Shown in pieces: positions 26,141-33,778 of a stretch of 64,000 nt of DNA. How positions within the stretch are numbered: position 1 is the first letter of the stretch; every line of letters begins with the position of its first letter. The notes beneath the pieces were generated by a model. The model had not been told where the DNA came from. It was given only the letters and a program-made list of their open reading frames with translations, and did no database searches. The translations under genes and the position numbers were made by a program. The DNA is taken from the NCBI RefSeq assembly GCF_010993745.1, contig NZ_WOTN01000003.1, positions 1,178,001 through 1,242,000 of the forward strand. Direction: 5' to 3'. Source of the DNA: Fodinicola acaciae (lineage in GTDB: Bacteria > Actinomycetota > Actinomycetes > Mycobacteriales > HKI-0501).

Positions 26141-26187
26141 CGCATGGCCACCATGCGTGCACTGGACGCACGCATGGTGGCCATGCG
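26141..26187. repeat. Palindrome family 1, copy 3
   Basis: Perfect 20-bp arms (26141-26160 and 26168-26187) flank a 7-nt loop ACTGGAC. It lies between the convergent stops of the phospholipase D-like gene (26104) and the next minus-strand gene (26191), three bases from the latter. Confidence 0.8.
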
Positions 26188-26190
26188 GAC

Positions 26191-26490
26191 TTAGCGGCGG
26201 ATCGAGTGGACGATCTCCACGGCGCGGCGCAGCGTCTGGTCGGAGGCCTCCGCGCGCAGCAGGTCGTCGACCAGCACCGCGAGCTGCATCGGCAGCACCT
26301 CGTCGTTGTCCGGCGGCGGCAGCTCGCGGCGGCTGATGCCTTCGGCGTCGGCGTCCAGGTCCGCCAGCTCCTGCAGGGCCGCGTGCATCCGCTCGGCGTA
26401 CGGCCGCCACCGCCGCGCCGACCAGCCGGCCGTCGCGTTGAGCAGCCGGTCGGTCTCGGCGCGCAGCCGCTGGCCAACCGGTCGGGTCAC
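26191..26490 (-). CDS. Small hypothetical protein coupled to Bax inhibitor-1 gene
   Basis: The 99-residue protein starts at a GTG that overlaps the TGA of the upstream Bax inhibitor-1 gene (GTGA), so it is translationally coupled. It is predicted all-helical and soluble (ETDRLLNATAGWSARRWRPYAERMHAALQELADLD). No family is recognised. An overlapping longer frame on the same strand runs into the upstream gene but is a shadow. Confidence 0.6.
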   Translation of the reverse strand: MTRPVGQRLRAETDRLLNATAGWSARRWRPYAERMHAALQELADLDADAEGISRRELPPPDNDEVLPMQLAVLVDDLLRAEASDQTLRRAVEIVHSIRR

Positions 26491-27323
26491 CGCCTGGCGT
26501 AACCGAACAGCCGGAGCAGCTCCAGGTAGAGCCAGATCAGGCCGACCAGGATGCCGAAGGACGCATACCAGGCAAAGCGCCGCTCGACGCCGCGCGCGAC
26601 GCCGTCCTCGACGACCGCGAAGTCCAGGATGAAGGTGAGCGCGGCGAGGCCGACGCAGACCAGGCTGAACACGATCGGCAGCCAGCCGACCGGCTGTCCC
26701 GGCGCCGCACGCAGGCCGAGGTCGATGCCGAACAGGCCGAGGCCGAGGTTGACCAGCATCAGCACGACGACACCGATGACCGCACCGGTGACCCACCGTA
26801 CGAACCGCGGCGTGGCGCGCAGGATGCGGAACCGATAGAGCAGCGTCATGCCGCCGAACACCGCGAGCGTGGCGACCACCGCCTGCAGCACGATGCCGGA
26901 GTAGAGGTTTTCGAAGACCCGGCTGAACACACCGAGCAGTGCGCCTTCGACCACCGCGTACGCGATGATCGGCACCGGGTTGGTGATCCGGCCGAAGGAG
27001 ATGACCAGGCCGAGCACCAAGCCGATGACCACTGCGCCGACCAGCGCGAAGGTGGACACCGCCGGCGGCAGCAGGATCCAGGCGGCGGCCGCGGTGACGA
27101 CCGTGATCGCCAGCAGGCCGAGCGTACGGATCACCACGTCCTCGACCGTCATGGCGGCCAGGGAGCGCGTGCCGGGCTGGGCGATAGTGCCGCCGTACGG
27201 GTAACCCTGGCCGGCCGGTTGTCCATAACCGTAGCCCTGGCCGTAACCCTGGCCGACCGGGTTGCTCACCCCGCGGCGCTCACCCCAGGGGTCCCGTCCG
27301 AACGCGGGATTGCTGCTGTTCAC
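26487..27323 (-). CDS. Bax inhibitor-1/YccA-family membrane protein
   Basis: The 278-residue protein has a Gly/Tyr/Gln-rich cytosolic N-terminus with repeated GYGQ units (about 20-45) and seven hydrophobic segments from residue 70 on. The family-typical GALLGVFSRVFE and the late LDFAVVEDGVARGVERRFAWYASFGILVGLIWLYLE region are clear. Bacterial members are thought to act as pH-sensitive calcium leak channels. The GTG start has GGAGG six bases upstream. The downstream small gene overlaps by four bases. Confidence 0.85.
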   Translation of the reverse strand: MNSSNPAFGRDPWGERRGVSNPVGQGYGQGYGYGQPAGQGYPYGGTIAQPGTRSLAAMTVEDVVIRTLGLLAITVVTAAAAWILLPPAVSTFALVGAVVIGLVLGLVISFGRITNPVPIIAYAVVEGALLGVFSRVFENLYSGIVLQAVVATLAVFGGMTLLYRFRILRATPRFVRWVTGAVIGVVVLMLVNLGLGLFGIDLGLRAAPGQPVGWLPIVFSLVCVGLAALTFILDFAVVEDGVARGVERRFAWYASFGILVGLIWLYLELLRLFGYARR

Positions 27324-27428
27324 CGTGTCCTCCCCACGTCACGTCCCGTCTGCCACCGAGAATAGCGGCCAAACCGGGCCGATGACTGCTCCGTCAGGAT
27401 GATCCTGGCCAGACGTTCGTCCTGCGTA

Positions 27429-27490
27429 CGGCCAAGGTTACTTTGCTAACCGGACGTGCGGTTATCGGCGAGGTAACCTATCGTGTGGTT
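27429..27490. promoter_or_regulatory. Repeated GGTTA/TAACC sites upstream of the CGNR gene
   Basis: Within 60 bp before the start there are AGGTTAC, CTAACCGG, CGGTTATC, AGGTAACCT and TGGTTATG. TAACC-N8-GGTTA forms an inverted repeat. They could be operators for the downstream zinc-finger regulator. By position only. Confidence 0.4.
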
Positions 27491-28018
27491 ATGGAGCGTG
27501 AGTGGGTCTGGTATGGCGGGCGGCTGAGCATCGACTTCGTCAACACCCGCAAGCAGCGCTATGCGGCCGGTCGCGAGCTGCTGCTTTCCTCCGCCGATCT
27601 CGACGACTGGCTGGCGACGGCCGGTCTGAGAGGCCACGCACCGCTGGCGGAGGCGACCGAGTTACGGGAGGCGATCGACGCCGGCGTACGGTCAGTCGTC
27701 GCCCACACCGCCTTTCCCGCCGCCACGCGGAAAACCATCAACCACTGGCTCGCTCGCACTGAGCCGCCGCACCTGGAGATGCGGGCCGGTGCACCGGTTC
27801 TGCGTACGCACACCGGTCCACTCAGCCGGATCGCACTGGACGCCGCCGAGCTTTTCGGCACGGACACGCGCAACCGGCTGCGGATCTGTGCCGGCTCCGA
27901 CTGCAGCGGCCGGTTCGTCGACCTGTCCGCCGGCCAGCGCCGGCGCTGGTGCGTGATGGCAGTCTGCGGCAACCGCGCGAAGGCCGCGCAACACCGGCGC
28001 ACCAAGGGATCCACATGA
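27491..28018 (+). CDS. CGNR zinc-finger (ABATE) domain regulator
   Basis: The 175-residue protein has the ABATE N-terminal domain beginning WVWYGGRLSIDFVNT and a C-terminal CGNR zinc finger with C-(x3)-C ... WC-(x4)-CGNRAKAAQHRRT (about residues 137-170). The motif is thought to bind DNA and these proteins are predicted stress-linked regulators. Its stop overlaps the ATG of the EamA transporter gene (ATGA), so it probably controls its own operon including this exporter. Confidence 0.83.
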   Translation: MEREWVWYGGRLSIDFVNTRKQRYAAGRELLLSSADLDDWLATAGLRGHAPLAEATELREAIDAGVRSVVAHTAFPAATRKTINHWLARTEPPHLEMRAGAPVLRTHTGPLSRIALDAAELFGTDTRNRLRICAGSDCSGRFVDLSAGQRRRWCVMAVCGNRAKAAQHRRTKGST

Positions 28019-28866
28019 CCGGCCGCCGGCTTTCCGGGATATCGCTGATGTTGGGCTCGGCGGTGTCCTTCAGCACGGTCGGCCTTTTCACCCGCGCGGT
28101 GACCGCGCCGCTGCCGGACGTCCTGTTCATCCGCGGCCTGTCCGGCGCCGCCGCGATCTGGCTCGTGGCAAGGCTTTTCACGACGCAGCGATGGACCGAC
28201 CGGGGCAACTTCTCCTGGCCGGCGCTGGCCGTCGCCGCGCTTTTCACGCTCGGCATGACCAGCCTGGTCGTCGCGTACCGGATCGGCTCGGTCGTCAACG
28301 TCTCGGTCGTCTATGCCACCATCCCGCTGGTCATCGGCCTCTTCCAGATGCTGTTCCGCGGTCGCCGGCCGTCCTGGATTTTCTGGCTGTGCGGCGGATC
28401 CGTGGTCGCCGGCGTCGCGATCATGACCGGCCGCGGCGTGAGTGCCGGCGATGTTCTCGGCATGGCGCTGGCGTTTTTCATGACCCTCTGCGTCGCGGCC
28501 ATCATCCTCGTCTCGCGGGCTCATCCGGACACGCCGATGCTGCCGGCGTCGGCTTTCGCCTGCGTCGCGAGCAGCCTCGCCGCGGCTCCTTTCGTCACCA
28601 GTTTCGCCTTTGGCTGGAACGAAATCCTGCTGTGTACGCTGTTCGGTGTCGTGACGTTGGGACTCGGGCGGGTTTTCCTGGTGCTCGGCTCCAGCCGCGT
28701 ACCATCACGGGACGCCGCACTCATCGACGTACTCGACGCGCCGATCACACCGCTGTGGACCTGGGCCATCCTCAACGAGGCACCGACCATCCCCGGCGCC
28801 ATCGGCGGCGGTGTCGTCATACTCGCCGTCGCCGCCGGCATCCGCTTCGACCGCAACCAATCCTGA
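28015..28866 (+). CDS. EamA/DMT-family transporter
   Basis: The 283-residue membrane protein has ten hydrophobic segments arranged as two EamA repeats (about 5-135 and 150-280). A FIRGLSGAAA motif near residue 38 and APITPLWTW near residue 243 are typical of the drug/metabolite transporter superfamily. It probably exports a small metabolite. Translation is coupled to the CGNR regulator gene. A 12-bp perfect palindrome GGGACCGGTCCC follows the stop at 28870-28881. Confidence 0.83.
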   Translation: MTGRRLSGISLMLGSAVSFSTVGLFTRAVTAPLPDVLFIRGLSGAAAIWLVARLFTTQRWTDRGNFSWPALAVAALFTLGMTSLVVAYRIGSVVNVSVVYATIPLVIGLFQMLFRGRRPSWIFWLCGGSVVAGVAIMTGRGVSAGDVLGMALAFFMTLCVAAIILVSRAHPDTPMLPASAFACVASSLAAAPFVTSFAFGWNEILLCTLFGVVTLGLGRVFLVLGSSRVPSRDAALIDVLDAPITPLWTWAILNEAPTIPGAIGGGVVILAVAAGIRFDRNQS

Positions 28867-28931
28867 GCCGGGACCGGTCCCAAGTGCCTCTTCCTACGAT
28901 GCTGCCACTGCCGACATCGAGGGACCTCCAC

Positions 28932-29273
28932 ATGACTGAGCAGACACCGACGCCGGATCCGACACCGGCCGGGCCGCGTCCGATCCATGGAACGCCGAAA
29001 TCTCAGGGAATCTGGAGCATCGTGCTCGGCGTCGGCCTGTGCATGTGCGGCGTCAGTGCCGCCAACTCGCGCACCGGTGGCCCGCTCAGTGCTTTGTTGC
29101 CTCTGCTGATCTTCACCGGGCCACTCATCGGTGTCGCTCTGGCGATAGCCGGCATCGTCGGCGCGAGGAAAGCCGGCATGTCCAACACCCTGCCGACTGT
29201 CGCGCTGGTGATCTCGGCGGCTTTGTTGCTGATCTACACTGCGACCGGAGTGGCTCTCGTGGCCACCAGATAG
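28932..29273 (+). CDS. Small membrane protein (two to three TM segments)
   Basis: The 113-residue protein has a Pro/Thr-rich cytosolic start (about residues 1-25) and three hydrophobic segments (about 28-45, 50-75 and 88-110). GAGGGACC lies just before the ATG. It resembles actinobacterial DUF4190-like small membrane proteins in layout, but I cannot assign a family firmly. It is followed by the MITE-like element. Confidence 0.6.
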   Translation: MTEQTPTPDPTPAGPRPIHGTPKSQGIWSIVLGVGLCMCGVSAANSRTGGPLSALLPLLIFTGPLIGVALAIAGIVGARKAGMSNTLPTVALVISAALLLIYTATGVALVATR

Positions 29274-29324
29274 GAGCCGCGTCGCGTGGACGCCCAGCCT
29301 GGTCGCAAAGCGTCCTTACGCGCG

Positions 29325-29663
29325 CTGGACGCCAATGCCAGGAACTTTAAGGTCGTCCGGATCGCTTCTCCTGGTTTGGTGTGACTCGTAGTGACCGGGT
29401 TGCCGGTGAGAACGCGCCTTGGGTTAGCGAACTCGACGTTGTCGACTGTTCCTTCGGCGTGTCGAGGTCCGCAACGTCGAGTTGGTGAGTCCGGAACTCG
29501 GCGGGCGGGACTGTCGGTGACCACGCACGGGATGCTCCGTTGCCATCACCAGACGGCCCGACGACCTAACAATGAGGGCATCTACCAGCGCTTCCGTATT
29601 ACGCAACCGACGACAAACCGACCTAACCGAGGCCGACATCAAGTTCCTGGCATTGGCGCTGGA
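29325..29663. mobile_element. MITE-like element with 18-bp terminal inverted repeats
   Basis: Perfect 18-bp inverted repeats CGCCAATGCCAGGAACTT (29330-29347) and its complement (29641-29658) bound a 329-bp non-coding segment. The pentamer CTGGA occurs directly outside each end (29325-29329 and 29659-29663), as expected for a target duplication. Beyond the right CTGGA the sequence matches the right arm of family 1 palindromes, whose loop is CTGGA. There is no transposase, so any movement must have been in trans. Confidence 0.55.
29430..29483. repeat. Long hairpin, type 2, copy 2
   Basis: AACTCGACGTTG (29430-29441) and CAACGTCGAGTT (29472-29483) are perfect complements, with further TCGAC/GTCGA pairing inside. 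The arms match those of the hairpin at 4877-4933. It lies near the centre of the MITE-like segment. Confidence 0.6.
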
Positions 29664-29705
29664 CGCACACATGGGGCCATGCGCGTTTCGGCCGTACGAC
29701 GTGGG

Positions 29706-30497
29706 TCAGTTGTCGGAGTTGGCCATCGTGACCGGCTCGTCGGCGATCGGCGGCCGCGGCTCAGGTACGGACACGTTGGCGGCCTGGTCGATGAGCTTGC
29801 GAAACAGTTCGAGATACGCCGCGCCGCGGTCGGTCGCGGTCATCCGGTCGATCAGCCGCTCCGCGTCCAGGAGCCGCTTCGCGTCCGCCGCCTGTGCGGC
29901 GTAGTGGTTGAGTTGGCTGAGCGCCTGCGAAAACACGCTCAGATATGTGCGGTGCACGAAGAAACCCAAGGTGCCCCCGACCGAGCCCATCGCGAGCAGC
30001 ACGGTGCGCGTCTCGGTGTCGGTGACGATGAGACCGGCCGAGAACCAGGCGAGCATCCACCCGAAGCACACACCCATGGCGGTTTGCGACGACCGGAAAG
30101 AAGCGCGAGCCTGATGTGTCGCGATGTCGTGATAATGATCCAGCTGTTGCCGGCTGCGTTCGATCCGCGCGGGCAGATCGCCTCCGGTTTCGGTCCGGCC
30201 GTACGGCGCGTGCCGATAGTCGGAATAGTCGCTGTGCACGGCCTCGTCGAGCTCGCGAAGACCCGTTCGTTGCTTGTGGATCACGACCACCACGGCGACG
30301 CATCCGCCGATCGACAGCAGCAGGAACGCACCGAGCCAGGCGGCCGGCGGGATGGCGGAAAGCCTGCCGGCGAACGCGCCGGGAAGCGCGGCGAACAGGC
30401 TTCCCGCGGCCAGCGCGGCGCCACCTGTCGCCGCTATTGACGCGCAGATGGCTAACCATCTGACGATATTGGACCGGCGCGGTTGGGTTGGCGCCAT
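29706..30497 (-). CDS. Membrane protein, possibly with a TRADD-N-associated-type membrane domain
   Basis: The 263-residue protein has two N-terminal hydrophobic segments (about 13-40 and 50-75), a cytosolic helix region, then another pair (about 150-200, FRSSQTAMGVCFGWMLAWFSAGL...) followed by a helical tail. The YHDIATHQARASFRSSQTAM and HRTYLSVFSQALSQLNHY pattern resembles the membrane module described beside bacterial TRADD-N-like domains in predicted conflict or signalling systems. That identification is from memory and tentative. The ATG at 30495 has GAGG upstream. The next gene upstream is another small membrane protein. Confidence 0.55.
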   Translation of the reverse strand: MAPTQPRRSNIVRWLAICASIAATGGAALAAGSLFAALPGAFAGRLSAIPPAAWLGAFLLLSIGGCVAVVVVIHKQRTGLRELDEAVHSDYSDYRHAPYGRTETGGDLPARIERSRQQLDHYHDIATHQARASFRSSQTAMGVCFGWMLAWFSAGLIVTDTETRTVLLAMGSVGGTLGFFVHRTYLSVFSQALSQLNHYAAQAADAKRLLDAERLIDRMTATDRGAAYLELFRKLIDQAANVSVPEPRPPIADEPVTMANSDN

Positions 30498-30661
30498 TGG
30501 GCTTTCCTCTTTTCGATCGTGTGAGGGCTCCCCGTACCCAACCGGAGAGTTTGCACCATCGTGGCGAGGTCTTCCAAATTCATGCGGATGCGATCCGCGC
30601 ATGCGCCAGGCGACCAGTTGTTTTTACTTTTACGTTGCCTGCCAAGGATTTCTTGACACGG

Positions 30662-30862
30662 CTATCGATCGGCCGGCAAGAAAGAAAGGACAACCAGAGT
30701 CAACGTGCCGAGCGCGCAGACCGCGAATCCGATAATGAAAGCAATTCCGACGCCGCTTGGCGCCAGCGCCGCGAACGTGCCGGACAGAAGCATGCCGAGC
30801 ATTCCGATGCCGGCAAGGCCTCCCAGCTTGAGCCGTCGATGAGCGCTTCGCTGGTCGATCAC
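30662..30862 (-). CDS. Small two-TM membrane protein
   Basis: The 66-residue protein starts at a GTG with GGGAGG seven bases upstream and has two hydrophobic hairpin segments (about 15-35 and 38-62) joined by SGV. No family is recognised. It precedes the larger membrane protein gene on the same strand, 164 bp apart, so shared transcription is possible but not shown. Confidence 0.5.
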   Translation of the reverse strand: MIDQRSAHRRLKLGGLAGIGMLGMLLSGTFAALAPSGVGIAFIIGFAVCALGTLTLVVLSFLPADR

Positions 30863-31005
30863 TCGCGAACCTCCCGATCCCCAGCAGTGATATTTACTCG
30901 TACGCCGGCCGAATATACGGCGCCCGTATGATTCACTTACCTGACACGCAAATCCGCCGGCCACTCAGCCGACCGACGAAATCCGCCGCGGTCAGCATGA
31001 TCTGA

Positions 31006-31047
31006 CATCAATTGATGATAGGCAAATCCGTCACTGACTGTGATGTC
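31006..31047. promoter_or_regulatory. Candidate operator upstream of the XRE/DUF5753 gene
   Basis: A 12-bp perfect palindrome CATCAATTGATG (31006-31017) is embedded in a wider inverted repeat GACATCA (31004-31010) / TGATGTC (31041-31047). It is AT-richer than its surroundings and 66-110 bp before the start at 31114. Autoregulation by the XRE protein is the simplest guess. Confidence 0.4.
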
Positions 31048-31113
31048 TGAAGATGAGCTCACACGCACGTGCAGGACATCATAACTACGTAGCGTTAGCT
31101 GAAGTGGCAGCAC

Positions 31114-31992
31114 ATGCGTCAAGATCGACTGATGCCACGCTTCAGTCCGCCGACGCCACGCTCGCGCCGTCTCGGCCGCGCGTTGAAGAAGCTGCGTACG
31201 GCGCGGGAACGCGACCTCAGCCTGGAGAAGGCGGCCGCGCTGATCGCCTCCTCGCCGGCCCGGCTCAGCCGCATCGAGTCCGGCGAGATCAAGGCCAGGC
31301 CAGGTGACGTCATGGAGATTCTGGTGGCCTACGAGCTGTCCGTGGACAGCGAGCCCGGCGCGTCGCTCATCGAGATGGCCCGCCAACTGCGAGAAACGGC
31401 CTGGTGGAGCCACCTCGACCAGCTGCCGAACAAATACGTCACGTTCATCGCGTACGAGGCCGAGGCGGCACTCCTGCGCAACTTCGAGCCACTGCTCGTT
31501 CCCGGCCTGCTCCAAACCGAGGACTACGCGCGCGCGGTCAGCAGCGTCGGGCGGGAGGCGGACGAGCCGGGGATCGATCAGCGCGTCACCACCCGGCTGC
31601 GACGACAACAGGTGTTGCACCGCCGGCCTGCGCCGCTCAAGTTCCACGCCATCGTCTCCGAGGCGGCGTTGCACTGCGAGGTCGGCGATCGAGACGTGCT
31701 GCGACAACAACTCAGGCACATCGCGAACGTGTCACGCCTGTCGAACGTCACGGTCCAGGTCCTGCCGTTCGCGGCCGGCGCCGAGCTGGCGGACCGTCAC
31801 GGCTTCGCGATCCTGACCTTCGAGCGCGAGGACCCCACGCTCGGCTACACCGAGATGCTGACCGGACAACAGCTTCTGAGCGGGGCCCAGGAGGTCGCGC
31901 GGCTCGACGCGACGTACGACCATCTGCGCAAACTGGCGCTGTCACCGGCCGAGTCCGCCTCGCTGATCAGGAAGCGCGCCGACCAGATCTGA
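31114..31992 (+). CDS. XRE-family regulator with DUF5753, no DUF397 partner
   Basis: The 292-residue protein has a helix-turn-helix (about 20-75, LSLEKAAALIASSPARLSRIESGEI) and a DUF5753 domain (about 95-285) with LLVPGLLQTEDYARAV and the later FAILTFE segment. Unlike the copy at 12.6 kb, no DUF397 gene follows; instead a 161-bp hairpin and tRNA-Leu lie downstream. An ATG at 31132 is a second possible start. Its target is unknown. Confidence 0.82.
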   Translation: MRQDRLMPRFSPPTPRSRRLGRALKKLRTARERDLSLEKAAALIASSPARLSRIESGEIKARPGDVMEILVAYELSVDSEPGASLIEMARQLRETAWWSHLDQLPNKYVTFIAYEAEAALLRNFEPLLVPGLLQTEDYARAVSSVGREADEPGIDQRVTTRLRRQQVLHRRPAPLKFHAIVSEAALHCEVGDRDVLRQQLRHIANVSRLSNVTVQVLPFAAGAELADRHGFAILTFEREDPTLGYTEMLTGQQLLSGAQEVARLDATYDHLRKLALSPAESASLIRKRADQI

Positions 31993-32153
31993 GAGACTGT
32001 TGGGGAACTGAGGTGCGCGAGAGTCGAGATCCAAACGTCGTCCTGCCGGTGCCGGACGGAAGCCCAAATAGCAGCACTATGGTGGGGTTTCGTCCGGTGC
32101 CGGCAGGCGGCGTTTGGGCTCGGCTGTCGCGTGCCTCAGTTCCCAACAGTCTC
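31993..32153. repeat. 161-bp imperfect palindrome (long hairpin)
   Basis: The arms begin GAGACTGTTGGGG and end CCCAACAGTCTC and pair over about 70 positions around a ~17-nt loop. Most arm differences are of the kind that still pair as G-U in RNA (for example TG on the left against CA in the right-arm complement). It begins immediately after the XRE gene stop and ends 12 bp before tRNA-Leu. It could be a structured transcript, a strong terminator for both sides, or a MITE-type insertion. Confidence 0.7.
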
Positions 32154-32165
32154 CGAGAGGGCGGG

Positions 32166-32248
32166 TGCCCGGGGCGGGAGTCGAACCCGCACGCCTGTCA
32201 AGGCAGTCGTGTTTAAGACGACCGTGTCTGCCGTTCCACCACCCGGGC
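32166..32248 (-). tRNA. tRNA-Leu, anticodon UAA
   Basis: On the minus strand the sequence folds as an 83-nt class II tRNA: acceptor GCCCGGG with CCCGGGC, anticodon loop CTTAAAC (anticodon TAA), a variable arm (TGCCTTGACAGGCG region) and the T-loop GGTTCGACTCC. The 3' CCA is not encoded (A then CCC). It is a single tRNA gene; nothing suggests it serves as an attachment site here. Confidence 0.96.
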
Positions 32249-32296
32249 CTCGCCGTTACGTTACGCGATCGACCGGTGCCGTGGGGTCATAACCGG

Positions 32297-33691
32297 TCAC
32301 CTTGTGACGGCCGCCTCTCGAGTGTGCTCCGGAACACGCGGCGCCGGGGGCATCCCGGCGAGCGAGTCCGGCGTGGCGGCCACGGTGAACTCGGCACGCG
32401 GGCTGTGCAGCTGGCCGAGCGCCACCACCTCGCGTTTGAGGAACAGCGCCAGCGTCCAGTCGGCGATCACTCGGATCTTGCGGTTGAGCGTCGGCACGCG
32501 GCTCATGTGGTACGTGCGGTGCAGGAACCAGGCGACCACGCCTTTGAACTTCAGGCCGAACAGCCGCGCGGCCCCCTTGTGCAGGCCGAGGCTCGCGACC
32601 GACCCGACGTACTTGTGCTTGTACGGCCGCGGCACCGCACCGTGGATGACCAGCGCGATGTTGGAGCCGAGCCGGGTCGCCTGGCGTACCGCGTGCTGCG
32701 CGTTCGGTGCGCAGGTGGCGGCCGGGTCGGGGTCGGCGAGGTCGGGCACCGCGGCGTTGTCGCCGGCCGCCCAGGCACCCGGCACGATCGCGCCGGTGGC
32801 GTCGACGACCTGCATCTGCGCGTTGGCGGTGATCCGGCCGCGGTTGTCGAGCGGGAAGTCGGTGTGCCGCAGCACCGGGTTGGCCTTCACACCGGCGGTC
32901 CACACGATCGTGCCGGCCTCGAATGCCTCGCCGTCGGACAGCTTCACCAGGCCGTCGACGCACGAGTCGAGCCGCGTGTTGAGCCGCAGGTCCATGCCGC
33001 GGTCGATCAGCCGCTGCACGGTGTACGCACCCATTTCGTGGCCGACCTCGGGCAGGATCCGCTGCGCGGCCTCGACCAGCACCCAGCGCATGTCGCTCTG
33101 CGACAGCTCCGGGTAGTAGCGGACCGCGTCGCGCGCCATGTCCTCCAGCTCGGCCATCGCCTCGATGCCGGCGTAGCCGCCGCCGACGAAGACGAAGGTC
33201 AGCGCGCGGCGCCGCTCGTCCGGGTCGTCGGTGCTGGCGGCCGCGTCGAGCTGGCCGAGGACGTGGTTGCGCAGGTAGATCGCCTCACCGATGGTCTTGA
33301 AACCGACCGCGTTCTCTTTCAGGCCGGGGATCGGCAGCGTACGCGAGATGGAGCCGGCGGCCAGCACGATCTGGTCGTACCTGATCTCGCGCGGCTGACC
33401 GGCGGCCGGCCGCACGACGGCCGTACGACGCTCGTGGTCGACGCCGACGACCGAGCCGGTCACGACCGTGCTGTGCCGCAGCACCTTGCGCAGCGGCGCG
33501 ACGACGTGCCGCGGCGAGATGTTGCCGGCCGCCGCCTCGGGCAGGAACGGCTGGTAGGTCATGTGCGGCTGCGGGTCGACGACGATGATCTCGGCTTCCC
33601 GGCGGGAGAGTTTCTTCTGCAGGCGCAAGGCGGTGTACATGCCCACGTAACCGCCACCGACGATGAGAATCCGTGACCGTCCATTTCTCAT
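32297..33691 (-). CDS. ndh: Type II NADH:quinone oxidoreductase (NDH-2)
   Basis: The 464-residue protein has two dinucleotide-binding folds: ILIVGGGYVGMYTALRLQ near residue 8 for FAD and FVFVGGGYAGIEAMAELE near residue 165 for NADH. The LAAGSISRTLPIPG and WAAGDNAAVPD segments are typical. A C-terminal amphipathic region (about 370-430) probably docks it on the inner membrane face. It feeds electrons from NADH to quinone without proton pumping. The ATG at 33689 is the natural family start; no obvious ribosome site precedes it. Confidence 0.88.
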   Translation of the reverse strand: MRNGRSRILIVGGGYVGMYTALRLQKKLSRREAEIIVVDPQPHMTYQPFLPEAAAGNISPRHVVAPLRKVLRHSTVVTGSVVGVDHERRTAVVRPAAGQPREIRYDQIVLAAGSISRTLPIPGLKENAVGFKTIGEAIYLRNHVLGQLDAAASTDDPDERRRALTFVFVGGGYAGIEAMAELEDMARDAVRYYPELSQSDMRWVLVEAAQRILPEVGHEMGAYTVQRLIDRGMDLRLNTRLDSCVDGLVKLSDGEAFEAGTIVWTAGVKANPVLRHTDFPLDNRGRITANAQMQVVDATGAIVPGAWAAGDNAAVPDLADPDPAATCAPNAQHAVRQATRLGSNIALVIHGAVPRPYKHKYVGSVASLGLHKGAARLFGLKFKGVVAWFLHRTYHMSRVPTLNRKIRVIADWTLALFLKREVVALGQLHSPRAEFTVAATPDSLAGMPPAPRVPEHTREAAVTR

Positions 33692-33778
33692 GACTCGAGC
33701 GTACGTCCAGGTCAGGCGGCCGGAGACCAATAGCGATGGCGGTCATACGTAACGGCCGACACATGTCCTGCGACACCT

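Larger units (their letters stand above)
29274..29705. other. 432-bp intergenic region holding a MITE-like element
   Basis: No gene is supported. Short open frames on the plus strand have no ribosome site. The region consists largely of a 329-bp segment with perfect terminal inverted repeats (29330-29658), an internal hairpin, and a half-palindrome of family 1 to its right. Confidence 0.6.

Noticed and set aside
29391-30440. A 349-codon plus-strand frame over the MITE-like element and the membrane protein gene
   Set aside because: It is antisense to the membrane protein gene and has no ribosome site or protein-like features.
32166-32248. tRNA-Leu as the attachment site of the mobile element
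   Set aside because: The element is 15 kb away and uses a serine recombinase; no tRNA fragment is repeated near 47.2 kb or 63 kb.
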